DNA of 39,874 nucleotides from Clostridia bacterium (GCA_017453245.1 JAFTKM010000023.1:1-39874), one strand, 5' to 3'; shown: positions 6,747 through 15,174, counted from the stretch's first letter. Numbers and translations: made by a program. Notes: generated by a model not told the origin, from the sequence alone.

Positions 6747-8813
6747 TCACTTGATTTTCTCAGAATACATATGACCAAGTTCGGCATATAATCCCTCATT
6801 GGTAAAGTCCATGAGCCCAGCATAAACGAGGATATCACTTGTAGACATATCAAGGCTATCGTCAGTGTAAGTGAAAAGCTTGACGTATGCGTCTTTGGCA
6901 ACATCAAAGCCATACTCTTTGGCAACAGCATAGATCTACAAAGCGGATAATGCTGACACTGCATAAGACGCGTAATAACACGGTGCATTGATGGTAGCAT
7001 ATCTCCAGTACTCTGCTATCTGGTATTCAGCAATACCAAAGTCCTCAAGTATACTCGTATATAATAGATCGTACTCGTCTCGGCTAATTCTACCGTCTGA
7101 CATTATTTCATCGGAATATATGCCTGAATATGTACCTGTATAAACCGCTTGCTCAAATGTACTAACTGCAAGAGATGACATAATCGTATCGAGCATATTA
7201 AGTAGCTTATAATTCTCACAAAGCACAAAGCCTTTTTCGCTCAGCAGATCGCGCAGGAAGCTCAAATAAAGCATCTCGTTCCCCTGAGACTGTATGTCAA
7301 GAAGATCAATAGACTGCTTTAAGTTATCGTAATCTGCGTTGTAAATCTTATTCATATAGTGGCCGAACTCATGCACGACGGTGAACGGCGTATCACGTCC
7401 ATCACCGAAATAAGCAATCGGTATCTCTAGTTCCTTAAGGTAAGTAACATAAGCTCCCTTATATCCTCCGCGAAACAGATTGCCACCGCCTACCAAATTA
7501 TTAAACTCATCGGAGAATGTTATCTGTTTTTTAGGATTTGATGTGAAATCCATGAGATCTATGTAATCATTCACAAGTTTGTTAGACTCATACGAGGTAA
7601 AAAAGCTATCTGTAATCTGAGTATAATATGCATCTACATCAGTATTTGTTAAAGAAGTGCTTTGTGAAAACTCAATGTAGAAGTCGTAAAAATCGCAATA
7701 AGCATCACTTAGATATATTCTAGCAAACCCAGCCATTTCGGTAATATCCGAATAGGAGTATTCTCTCGAATACATATTTTCATATGCATAATCAAGATAG
7801 TTTTTATACCCCATTAAATTGGCAATCTTGTTGTTATTAGAAACGAATTCTTCATAAAGTTCCAGTACTTTGGGATCGTTTCCGGGGGAAGTAAGAGCAT
7901 TGAAGGCGTTACAGATCTCGATGTTTCTATCCATAAGCGCTTTATGCTCAGTATCAAGGATACCATTACTATCGAATAGGAACGCTTTTATTTCCTGCTC
8001 TGTCATACCGTAATAGTAGAACTCACGATACATGGAATCGTAAATTGGCTGAGAAAAGCTATAAAAGCGAGAAATAAGCTCGTTTCTAATCTCAGAGATG
8101 TAGTTAAACCTTTCAGCTTTAACGGCAACGCCCTGGATATCATTAATACTCGCATAAAACTCAACTCTTGCAATCTCATACTGAGTATCTACATAAGAAA
8201 TAACATCATAAAGCTCATCGTGCTTACTCTTCATTGCAAGATATTGCTCATAAAGATCCGTGTCCATAGCATACGCATGAAGAGTTGCATCATAAGCCTC
8301 TGCCGAAGTGATGATCGCTTCAAGCTCAGCGTAAATGCTCTCGAACCGAGCAATATCTTCATCAGTGAAATTATATACTATCACATTCTTATACTTTCCA
8401 TCTGACTCAGGGAAAACAGCATAAGAGCAATTATTGTTTTCGCATGGAATAAGTCTGGATACCTCGACCGAAGCACCAATAGAATGTCCGATCGCGGGGA
8501 TTGCCTCTACAGCCGTATACGAACAATTTCGACAGAAATAATTCTTTTCTCCGGCCTCGGTACAAGAAGGAAAAATTTGTCCACCGAGAAAAAGAATATG
8601 CTCGGCGTAATCCTCATGTTCTTCCGTTTTTGTTTCATCGCAGGAACAAGTATATATATTTGTGCCCTTACGCGAACATGTCGAAGCCTGAGTCCCACTA
8701 AGAATAAAGTCGTGCTCGTGCGTACTGCCATTTTCTAAGGAAAAAGACTTACAGCTTGTGATGGTAAGTAAAGAAATGACAAGCGCAAAAAGCAAAAACA
8801 GTACTTTTTTCAT
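6747..8813 (-). pseudogene. M3-family (oligoendopeptidase F-like) metallopeptidase lipoprotein with an in-frame amber stop
   Basis: Reading starts at an ATG with AAAGGAG. Residues 1-21 are a lipoprotein signal ending in I-T-S-C, so export and lipid anchoring are expected. Residues 46-110 carry two Cys-rich repeats of the C-x(3)-G-x(3)-Y-x-C-x-C or C-x(2)-C type. The catalytic H-E-F-G-H is at 481-485 with a third ligand Glu at 513, as in M3 peptidases. Codon 626 (6936-6938) is TAG. Exactly the same frame continues for 62 codons (I-Y-A-V-A-K-E-Y-G-F and on) to a TGA at 6747-6749, and this tail reads like the normal C-terminus of the family. One base change, probably GAG to TAG, explains the break. 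The product may be an inactive or truncated 625-residue protein. It is the third gene after padR and a HAAS protein. Confidence 0.8.
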
Positions 8814-8847
8814 ATTTTTCTCCTTTCTATACTTACTAAATGTATTT

Positions 8848-9822
8848 TCACATTCTCTTCAAAAAATCACACAAACCGTTACCGCTATAAACAATATAGC
8901 CTTTAAATTCATCACCGTCAAAAACCTCTTCGGCTCTATTTGTGCGCACAACTTCAATTTTAGCAGAAATCGGATTAATACACAGAATATTAATGACATC
9001 AGCTCCTATTTCAGCATCCACTTCAGGATTTATTGAATCTTCTTTAACATAATTATTGCGCGATTGATAAAACCGAGGTAGATACATTTTTCTTTCACTC
9101 TCTTTTTTTAGCACCGAACCAATGCTCGGGTAATCATACGAAACAAAAATAGGATTAACGTTATTTGACGTAAAAAAGCTATTTATGCTTGTAAGAGTAT
9201 ATATATCTTTTCTTTTCAAACAAGCAAACATTTTGATATAAATTGTTTTCTCTTTTCCTATAATTTTCATCTCGTGTTTTGAGGATTTACCGAATATTGA
9301 TAGATAATAATTTCGATCATACGAAAAACAATAATTATTTTGCTGACAAATCTTTTTTATTTTTCTAATCAAAGATACTCTTTTAAATAAAGCCCTCAAG
9401 TACTTATAAGATTTTAGGATAGTAAAACAAAAAAGTGCTATCGCAGTTACCACTGAAATAAGATTTATCCATTGCTCAAGAATGTAGTCTATTTTTACAC
9501 TTGATAAGATGAAAGGCAAAAAAGCTATTATTAATGCAAAACAATAAATGATAGGAAATAAAACAGTTGATATCTTATCTTTTTTATGCACGATTGTCAG
9601 CATTCTTTTTATTTTTTCAACGTCACCGATCTCATCACAAGCACGCTTGAATGCATCCTGTTCGTTTAAACCACTTATCATATAATGGTATACTGCATCT
9701 TCGATATGAGAAATAAACTCCGACTTTATTGATTCTCGCTTTTTAATCGGTCGGATATCATGCGTTATATGTGCAGCATAGGCCTCAATTTCTTTTTGAA
9801 TATCAAAATCCGAATTATCCAT
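8848..9822 (-). CDS. HAAS-domain membrane protein, partner of PadR
   Basis: A 324-residue protein. Residues 8-80 match the HAAS/DUF1700-like helical domain found in membrane proteins encoded directly after PadR regulators (I-E-A-Y..., then G-L-N-E-Q-D-A-F-K-R-A-C-D-E-I-G-D). Two hydrophobic segments follow at about 85-107 and 118-137, then a roughly 185-residue soluble domain I do not recognise. The start codon lies one base after the padR stop, with AAAGGAG inside padR, so the two are translationally coupled. Composition is visibly AT-rich compared with flanking housekeeping genes. Function is unknown. By family analogy it may sense envelope stress or modulate the PadR regulator. Confidence 0.7.
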   Translation of the reverse strand: MDNSDFDIQKEIEAYAAHITHDIRPIKKRESIKSEFISHIEDAVYHYMISGLNEQDAFKRACDEIGDVEKIKRMLTIVHKKDKISTVLFPIIYCFALIIAFLPFILSSVKIDYILEQWINLISVVTAIALFCFTILKSYKYLRALFKRVSLIRKIKKICQQNNYCFSYDRNYYLSIFGKSSKHEMKIIGKEKTIYIKMFACLKRKDIYTLTSINSFFTSNNVNPIFVSYDYPSIGSVLKKESERKMYLPRFYQSRNNYVKEDSINPEVDAEIGADVINILCINPISAKIEVVRTNRAEEVFDGDEFKGYIVYSGNGLCDFLKRM

Positions 9823-9823
9823 A

Positions 9824-10153
9824 TTAATTCTCCTTTAATATTGCATCGACAGCCCTAGAGAATACTCTCCATTCCTCTATCTGCGCAGCAAGATTAACCC
9901 TTCCAAGAGGAGTTATTGAATAATACTTTCTAAGTCTGCCCTGCTCGCTTATTTTAGAATAAGACTTAATCAGCCCATCCTTCTCCAATGTGTGCAATAT
10001 AGGATATAAAGTACCTTCATTTAATTTAAACGTTTCACCGGAATCAGCATAAAGCTCCTGTGTAATCTGATATCCGTACGCATCTTCCTTTGATATTATC
10101 TTGAGAATCATAATTGCGGTACTTCCCTTTAACAATTCTTTTCTTATTCTCAT
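9824..10153 (-). CDS. PadR-family transcriptional regulator
   Basis: A 109-residue winged-helix regulator of the short PadR-s2 type. It shows K-E-L-L-K-G-S at the N-terminus, A-Y-G-Y-Q-I-T-Q-E-L near 32, the recognition-helix region L-N-E-G-T-L-Y-P-I-L-H-T-L-E-K-D-G and the wing R-K-Y-Y-S-I-T-P-L-G. PadR proteins are usually ligand-responsive repressors, often autoregulated and controlling adjacent membrane proteins. It is first in a three-gene cassette and its promoter region carries ATACAT/ATGTAT repeats, consistent with autoregulation. The inducer is unknown. Confidence 0.92.
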   Translation of the reverse strand: MRIRKELLKGSTAIMILKIISKEDAYGYQITQELYADSGETFKLNEGTLYPILHTLEKDGLIKSYSKISEQGRLRKYYSITPLGRVNLAAQIEEWRVFSRAVDAILKEN

Positions 10154-10170
10154 GTTCTTACTCCTTTTAG

Positions 10171-10220
10171 ATACATCGTAAATCTATGTATATAGTAACA
10201 CAATGTATACTCGTTGTCAA
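10171..10220 (-). promoter_or_regulatory. padR promoter with candidate PadR operator
   Basis: Minus-strand TTGACA (10215-10220) and TACTAT (10192-10197) with a 17-bp spacer. An inverted repeat ATACAT (10171-10176) / ATGTAT (10186-10191) sits just downstream of the -10 box, and another ATGTAT at 10203-10208 lies in the spacer. PadR operators typically contain ATGT and ACAT half-sites, so autorepression is plausible. The half-site order here differs from the classic ATGT-N8-ACAT. Confidence 0.7.
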
Positions 10221-10251
10221 TACTTTTTTGAAAAAACAACGCTAAAACGAT

Positions 10252-10298
10252 AAAAAAGACCGATTTTGCCCTGCTTTGTGGGTAAAATCGGTCTTTTT
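10252..10298 (-). terminator. Terminator of rsmA
   Basis: A long stem pairs AAAGACCGATTTT plus CCC (10255-10271) with GGG plus AAAATCGGTCTTT (10280-10295), with one mismatched pair and an 8-nt loop. It is followed by a T run on the minus strand. A T run also follows on the plus strand, so it is bidirectional. Confidence 0.9.
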
Positions 10299-10301
10299 CT
10301 G

Positions 10302-11150
10302 TTATGAAAGTTCGTCTGCGAGCTTTACAAAATCCTCGGTGGAGAGACGTTCGCCGCGGACGGTATCGGTGTGCCCTATCGCGCGGATAGCCTCGAGGAC
10401 TACGTCCTTGGAGTACGGAAGCTTAGCGCAAACTGCGTTCTGCAGAGTCTTTCTGCGCATCTCAAACGCCGCCTTGATAAGATCGCGGAAGAGCTTCTCG
10501 TTCTTAGGTGTGTATTTAGGCTCGCGGTAAAGGTCAATTCTGACTACCGCGCTATCAACCTTGGGCGCGGGAACAAAACAGCCTGCGCTGACCTTAAAGA
10601 GCTTCTTTGCTTCTCCGTAATAGCCGAGAACCGCGGTAATTGCACCGTAATCCGAGCTTCCGGGCTTGGCAACAAGCCTCGCAGCAACCTCGTTCTGTAT
10701 CATAATGGTGATAGAAGTAAACTTTACACCCGATTCAAGCAGGCGCATAAGTATGGGAGTGGTGATGTAATACGGCAGATTTGCGCATACGGCAACGGGC
10801 ATTCCCTCAGAATACTCGTCAACAAGCGCCTGAAGGTCAACCTTCATAATATCATCGTTGATCACGGTGACGTTATCATATTCCGCCATAGTTCTAGAAA
10901 GAATGGGAATAAGTCCTCTATCTATCTCGACAGCGACCACCTTTTTATATCTTATAGCTAACTCCTGAGTAAGACAACCGATGCCGGGGCCTATCTCAAG
11001 TATCAAACTCTGTTGATTGTCGGTGCAATTATCCGCGATATCCTCGGGAATGATTCTATTGGTAAGGAAGTTCTGTCCAAACTCCTTGCGGAAGGTTATA
11101 CCCGCATCGGACATAAGCTCACGTATCACCGAAAGGTTACATAAGTCCAT
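10302..11150 (-). CDS. rsmA: 16S rRNA dimethyladenosine transferase RsmA (KsgA)
   Basis: A 282-residue SAM-dependent enzyme that dimethylates two adjacent adenosines in helix 45 of 16S rRNA late in small-subunit assembly. The SAM-binding loop L-E-I-G-P-G-I-G is at about 51-58. The catalytic N-L-P-Y motif is at 124-127, followed by Y-I-T-T-P. The substrate-recognition region F-V-P-A-P-K-V-D-S-A-V is near 195. Length is typical. The start has AGAGG upstream and its own promoter at 11181-11210. In many Firmicutes it neighbours rnmV, which is not here. Identification is secure. Confidence 0.96.
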   Translation of the reverse strand: MDLCNLSVIRELMSDAGITFRKEFGQNFLTNRIIPEDIADNCTDNQQSLILEIGPGIGCLTQELAIRYKKVVAVEIDRGLIPILSRTMAEYDNVTVINDDIMKVDLQALVDEYSEGMPVAVCANLPYYITTPILMRLLESGVKFTSITIMIQNEVAARLVAKPGSSDYGAITAVLGYYGEAKKLFKVSAGCFVPAPKVDSAVVRIDLYREPKYTPKNEKLFRDLIKAAFEMRRKTLQNAVCAKLPYSKDVVLEAIRAIGHTDTVRGERLSTEDFVKLADELS

Positions 11151-11180
11151 AATAAACCTCTTTTTCTTTTTAACGCTATG

Positions 11181-11210
11181 ATTATATCATATAAAGCGGT
11201 GATTTGTCAA
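11181..11210 (-). promoter_or_regulatory. SigmaA promoter of rsmA
   Basis: Minus-strand TTGACA (11205-11210) and TATAAT (11181-11186) with an 18-bp spacer, about 35 bp before the rsmA start codon. Confidence 0.88.
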
Positions 11211-11277
11211 TGTTCTTTAGAACTATATGCTTATTTTAAATTAGTTTTTGGTAAAATAAAAATATTACGTAAGTCTA

Positions 11278-11306
11278 TTGACAAACCTAAGGAAAAGTGG
11301 TAAAAT
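11278..11306 (+). promoter_or_regulatory. SigmaA promoter of tRNA-Thr
   Basis: TTGACA (11278-11283) and TAAAAT (11301-11306), 17-bp spacer, with the tRNA 5' end 12 bp downstream of the -10 box. Confidence 0.9.
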
Positions 11307-11317
11307 ATCAAGGTAAT

Positions 11318-11392
11318 GCTGGAATGGCGCAGTGGTAGCGCAATTGATTCGTAATCAATAGGCCGTGGGTTCAAATCCCATTTCCAGCTCCA
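11318..11392 (+). tRNA. tRNA-Thr (anticodon CGT)
   Basis: A cloverleaf can be drawn: acceptor GCTGGAA/TTCCAGC, D arm GCGC...GCGC, anticodon stem ATTGA/TCAAT enclosing TTCGTAA (anticodon CGT, reads ACG), and a T loop GTTCAAATC. The discriminator base is T and the CCA end is encoded. It is transcribed alone, with its own promoter and terminator. Confidence 0.95.
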
Positions 11393-11393
11393 G

Positions 11394-11426
11394 AAAACGA
11401 CGGGTGTAAGCCTGTCGTTTTTTGTT
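11394..11426 (+). terminator. Terminator of tRNA-Thr
   Basis: The stem AAAACGAC plus GG pairs with CC plus GTCGTTTT around a TGTAAG loop and runs into TTTTTTGTTTT. It lies immediately before the convergent ATPase stop codon and could serve both directions. Confidence 0.88.
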
Positions 11427-14006
11427 TTATGTCAGCTTTTGAAATACGCGTCTTATACTATCGAAAATCAGGACGGTTGAGGCAAGAAGTGCGGTGCAAC
11501 CGAGCTCCAAGGGAGTCAGAGGTATGCTTCTGAATAGCGTGCCGCCGAAGTAGATTATAAACATTTGGATGGCGGTGATAAATGACATAATCAAGAGAAA
11601 TGCCTTATTCTTAAGTATACCGAAGAAGATGAACATTCTCTCGCTTCTGGCGGTAAACGAGTTTACGATACCCGAGAAGATAAAGAGCGCGTAGAAGGCG
11701 GTGAGGTGTCTGTCAAGCGTGCCGAAAAAGGCGCGAAACGGTGCGAAGCAAAGGAAGAAAACAAGAAGCGCAAGAGTGTATGCGCCGTTGAAGGCTACGT
11801 GGGATAGCATCTTCCTTGAGAGTATGGGCTCTTCCCTATGCTTTGGCTTCTCCAGCATATAATACGAGAGAGGAGCTTCGCCCGCAAAGGCAAGACCGCC
11901 GAGCGTATCCATAATGATATTTACCCAGAGCATTTGAATTATTGTGATAGGTGTATCTACTCCAAAATACGGTCCAAGGAGAGTTATGCCGCAGGCGGCA
12001 AGGTTCATTATAAGCTGGAAGGTAATGAACTTACGAATGGACTTGAATATTGTTCTACCGTATAGGATAGTCTTGGATATAGCCTCAAAGCTATCGTCGA
12101 GAATAACTATATCCGCCGCACTTTTTGCTATATCTGTACCGCTGCCCATAGCGAAGCCAACGTCGGCAAGCTTCAAGGCAGGGGCGTCATTTATGCCGTC
12201 TCCCGTCATACCGACAACAAGATTACATTTAGCAGAAATATTAACAAGTCGGACTTTATCTTCGGGCAGAGCTCTTGCTATAACACGCAAGCTAGGTAGA
12301 ATTTCCTCAAGCTCCTTGTCTGACATTGCGGCAAGCTCAGCCGAGGTCAGAGCCAGGTGTCCTGCATTTTTTCTATAAAAGCCGCACTCCTCGGCAATGC
12401 TCATAGCGGTATCCTTGTTATCGCCCGTGAGCATCACTATCTGCACTCCGGCACGCATAACCGAGTCTACTGATTTTCTGACTCCCTGCCTCAGCTTATC
12501 CTTAAGGACGATAAGTCCAACGAAGGTGAGTCGGTCTGGAGAATCTTGATTTCCGAGCGCTACCGCAATCACTCTCTCCCCCTTCGATACAGCATCATTA
12601 TACTCTCTCCACACTCGTAAGAGGTCGGAGGCATAGAGCTCGCCGCGCTCTCCATACGCGAAGCTGCACCTCGGGAGAATAGCCTCGGGAGCACCTTTAA
12701 TAAACGTTCTTCCGCCCTCAAGCGTTGCGGTGGAGTATTTAAGCTCGCTTTTAAAAGGAGTTTTCGAAATAACGCGCGAGAGACTGCATTTCTCCTCGGC
12801 AAAGAATTCTGCAATCGCGCGGTCGGTGGAATTGCCGCCTATTATTTCCGTGCCGTTTTGTGTACACTCGGTATTAAGCTTGGCAGAGAGAACGAGAGGA
12901 TCAAAGGCTGAGGATGTTCGTAGCCCTTCGATGCTTTTATAAATCCCGCTTTCGGTGACGATCCTATCGACAGAAAGCTTGCCCGTAGTGAGTGTACCGG
13001 TTTTATCGGTAAAGAGGATATTGAGAGATCCCGCGGTTTCTATGCCGACAAGCTTTTTGACAAGGACGTTATCTCTCACCATTCGCTTCATATTTGCGGA
13101 TAAGACAACGGTGATCATCATTGGAAGTCCTTCGGGAACTGCGACCACGACAACCGTAATCATAAGCGTCAAAGCTCGGAGGAGGTGCGTAAGGAGATTT
13201 TTCACGTCGCCAAACGCCTCGGCTATACGCCACGGAATAAAGCCCTGATCTACCACGAAAACGTTAAAAAGATAGGTAAATCCAACGAGAAAGGCTACTA
13301 TATAGCCGATTATACTTATCTGCTTTGCGAGTCTCGAGAGGCGTATTTTCAGCGGACTCTCGCGTGTTTCGGTCTGCACGTCGCGGGCAAGTCTCCCCCA
13401 AAAGGTTGACGAGCCAACCTTATCGACTCGCATAACTCCCTCACCGTCAATGACTACCGAGCCGCGAAATACGGCACATTCGTCGGAGAGTGAGAGGTCG
13501 CGTTGCCGTGTTGGACGCTTTCTTACCTCTATATTCTCGCCGTTAAGCGCGGATTGGTCAACGAGGGCCTCACCCTTTACGATGCATCCGTCGGCTTGTA
13601 TCTTTTCACCTCGGACAAGGCGTAAGAGGTCGCCTACGACAACCTCGTCTATATCTATCGGTACATCCTTGCCTGAGCGTATAGCCGTCACACGGCTTTC
13701 CTTTGTTTCGGCCTCTATTTTGGCGAAGGCTCTCTCACTCCCATACTCGGAGAGTGTTGAGACCGTTGTGGCGATCAAAATGGCGGCAAGGATGCCGAAA
13801 ACCTCGATAAGATTACAGTTACCGAAGGTAAAAATCACCTCAAGCGCTAAAGCGGCTATCAGAATTCTTATTATAGGATCGGAGAGATTCTCGAAAAAAC
13901 GCCTGATTATTCCCTTTCCTTTTATGCGAATGAGCGCGTTTGTACCGTGCTTTTCGCGAGAGGCTATAACCTCCCTTTCGCTTAAACCTTTTAATTCCTT
14001 AGACAT
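11427..14006 (-). CDS. P-type cation-translocating ATPase, PMCA-type (probably Ca2+)
   Basis: An 859-residue P2-type ATPase. It has an N-terminal cation-ATPase domain, TM segments near 45-85 and 232-300, and the metal-site motif P-E-G-L-P-M at 291-296. The phosphorylation site is D334 in D-K-T-G-T-L-T. The hinge T-G-D-G-I-N-D-A-P-A-L is followed by Q-M-L-W-V-N-I-I-M-D-T-L in the C-terminal TM bundle. The actuator loop reads L-N-G-E-N where many P2 pumps have T-G-E-S. Sequence style fits the bacterial plasma-membrane Ca2+ pump group, so Ca2+ export is the best guess, but ion specificity is inferred. The ribosome binding site is weak (GGATGGG). No clear promoter was seen between it and the repeat starting at 14057. 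Confidence 0.88.
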   Translation of the reverse strand: MSKELKGLSEREVIASREKHGTNALIRIKGKGIIRRFFENLSDPIIRILIAALALEVIFTFGNCNLIEVFGILAAILIATTVSTLSEYGSERAFAKIEAETKESRVTAIRSGKDVPIDIDEVVVGDLLRLVRGEKIQADGCIVKGEALVDQSALNGENIEVRKRPTRQRDLSLSDECAVFRGSVVIDGEGVMRVDKVGSSTFWGRLARDVQTETRESPLKIRLSRLAKQISIIGYIVAFLVGFTYLFNVFVVDQGFIPWRIAEAFGDVKNLLTHLLRALTLMITVVVVAVPEGLPMMITVVLSANMKRMVRDNVLVKKLVGIETAGSLNILFTDKTGTLTTGKLSVDRIVTESGIYKSIEGLRTSSAFDPLVLSAKLNTECTQNGTEIIGGNSTDRAIAEFFAEEKCSLSRVISKTPFKSELKYSTATLEGGRTFIKGAPEAILPRCSFAYGERGELYASDLLRVWREYNDAVSKGERVIAVALGNQDSPDRLTFVGLIVLKDKLRQGVRKSVDSVMRAGVQIVMLTGDNKDTAMSIAEECGFYRKNAGHLALTSAELAAMSDKELEEILPSLRVIARALPEDKVRLVNISAKCNLVVGMTGDGINDAPALKLADVGFAMGSGTDIAKSAADIVILDDSFEAISKTILYGRTIFKSIRKFITFQLIMNLAACGITLLGPYFGVDTPITIIQMLWVNIIMDTLGGLAFAGEAPLSYYMLEKPKHREEPILSRKMLSHVAFNGAYTLALLVFFLCFAPFRAFFGTLDRHLTAFYALFIFSGIVNSFTARSERMFIFFGILKNKAFLLIMSFITAIQMFIIYFGGTLFRSIPLTPLELGCTALLASTVLIFDSIRRVFQKLT

Positions 14007-14056
14007 AGCTTCCCATCCTTTGTCTTTTCTATATACAAGCCTATGAAGATGGAAAA

Positions 14057-14361
14057 GAAAAAAGAACAGACGGAGTTATGCGTGTTATCCTTAACGGAGA
14101 ACACGCAGCGATATAAATCCCTCCGGGGATTTGTGATATTCCCTTCTGGAGCGATATAAGGCTGCGCCTTGCGATATACCCTGCGGGGCGTGAGGGGATT
14201 TATTTCATACCGCATTGGAGCGAAGCGACAATATATCGCACGAGCAAAGCGAGTATATCGCGTTTGCTTGCAAACATATCGCAAAACAGAAAAAAATAAC
14301 ATTTAGGCTACGAACCGATTTGTTATCTCTTTCTGTTGTATAAGGGTTTGGCCTTAGCCAA
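14057..14361. repeat. Structured intergenic repeat, copy B
   Basis: About 300 bp, clearly homologous to 1669-1975 and in the same orientation relative to the downstream minus-strand gene. Shared blocks include CGTGTTATCCTTA, GGAGAACACGCAGCGATA and TTTGTTATCTCTTTCTGT. The hairpin module at 14158-14170 reads AAGGC-TGC-GCCTT where copy A has TTGCC-TGC-GGCAA: pairing is kept and sequence changed. The last module is TTGGC/GCCAA versus TTGGGC/GCCCAA. The right terminal inverted repeat of copy A is missing. Instead the sequence runs into a different hairpin array. No protein is encoded. Confidence 0.78.
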
Positions 14362-14369
14362 TATTTGCT

Positions 14370-14544
14370 TTTTAATAATGATGTATTTGCTAACGCAAAA
14401 ATGATATTATGCTGCGCATAATGATGTTGCTCACCGAGGCTCGCAATGATGTAATGCTTGCCCATTGTGCCCGTGGCACAACGTCATTGCCAAAGGCTAC
14501 ATCATTAGCGAAGCGACATCATTTGCCCATTGGCAAGCATAATT
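14370..14544. repeat. Second-type hairpin array with ATGATG/CATCAT spacers
   Basis: Adjacent short palindromes such as ATTATG-CTG-CGCATAAT-type units and TTGCTC...GAGGCTCGCAA are separated by AATGATG or CATCATT. Longer-range pairing is also visible between AATGCTTGCC near 14454 and GGCAAGCAT near 14532. No coding potential and no ribosome binding site were seen. It is contiguous with repeat copy B and ends at the 6S RNA terminator hairpin. Together with copy B it fills the 14007-14544 gap. Confidence 0.6.
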
Positions 14545-14576
14545 TTAGCGCGCCATTCTTATGAATGACGCGCTAA
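14545..14576 (-). terminator. Hairpin at the 3' end of the 6S RNA gene
   Basis: A 14-bp stem with one mismatch (TTAGCGCG-CATTC / GAATG-CGCGCTAA) around a 4-nt loop lies immediately after the predicted 6S 3' end on the minus strand. It is followed by a short A/T tract (AATTAT) rather than a full T run. Confidence 0.65.
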
Positions 14577-14759
14577 GATACCCGCGAGAGCCGTGTAAGG
14601 CAATTTTTAACCCGGTATGACCAGGTGGGTGTCCTCTCTTTTTCATTGCGCTTCCAACATCTGTGGTAGGGAGGTTACAAGTAACAGTCCCGCACAGGAG
14701 GCCTGCATCCCGATAAAAGAAGTCCGGACTCCCTTTGTAAGTGTGTCGGTCCAAATATC
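14577..14759 (-). ncRNA. ssrS: Probable 6S RNA
   Basis: A 183-nt region without coding potential. Its ends can pair (GATATTT at the 5' end with GGGTATC at the 3' end, allowing G-U). It has the long irregular rod expected of 6S. The 3' half contains the typical hairpin CACCTGGTCATACCGGG followed by CCTTACACGGC and a closing GCGGGTATC block, resembling the E. coli arrangement CACCTTG...CAAGG, GTTACAGCC and CGGCATCTC. 6S RNA mimics an open promoter and sequesters SigmaA RNA polymerase in stationary phase. Length matches the family. The call rests on pattern memory, without a covariance-model search. Confidence 0.72.
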
Positions 14760-14796
14760 ACAATATCACGCACTCCGCAGGAGAAAAAGCGTTTTT

Positions 14797-15102
14797 TTAG
14801 TTCTCGTCGTAGTCTACTTCGCTGAAGAGAAGATCGTTGAAGTAGTCCTCAGCCTTCTCGAACTCATCATCGTCCTCGATGGTCTCGAAGAGGAGATCCT
14901 CACCGTCAACGGTAGCTCTGAGAATAACGTACTCGTCACCCTCATCATCTACGGGAACGAGAGCAAAGTAAATCTTCTCGTCGATGGTAGCCTGAGCCCA
15001 GATCTCAAAATCCTGCTCCTCGCCGGTGTCCTCATCGGTGAGAGTGATGATGTTTTCGTCAAGCTCTTCCTCGACGTTGGGATTCTTTTCAAAATCAGTC
15101 AT
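14797..15102 (-). CDS. DUF1292 (YrzB-family) protein
   Basis: A 101-residue, very acidic cytosolic protein. It has the DUF1292 pattern I-T-L-T-D-E-D-T-G-E-E-Q-D-F-E followed by Y-F-A-L-V-P-V and a D/E-rich C-terminus. The family is widespread in Firmicutes (YrzB, usually near yrrK/mreB-type genes) with no assigned activity. An AGGAG site precedes the ATG. It has its own promoter at 15141-15168 and sits directly upstream of the probable 6S RNA on the same strand. Confidence 0.85.
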   Translation of the reverse strand: MTDFEKNPNVEEELDENIITLTDEDTGEEQDFEIWAQATIDEKIYFALVPVDDEGDEYVILRATVDGEDLLFETIEDDDEFEKAEDYFNDLLFSEVDYDEN

Positions 15103-15140
15103 TTTAGTCTCCTAATAATATTTTATTTCTGTATCTTTAT

Positions 15141-15168
15141 TTTATACTATCTAAGTGTAAATTGTCAA
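15141..15168 (-). promoter_or_regulatory. SigmaA promoter of the DUF1292 gene
   Basis: Minus-strand TTGACA (15163-15168) and TATAAA (15141-15146) with a 16-bp spacer, starting just after the end of hemW. Confidence 0.75.
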
Positions 15169-15174
15169 GTGGTT

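Noticed and set aside
6734-7000. A separate 88-codon gene downstream of the M3 peptidase
   Set aside because: It is in another frame. The peptidase frame itself continues through this region past the amber codon and gives the family-like C-terminus.
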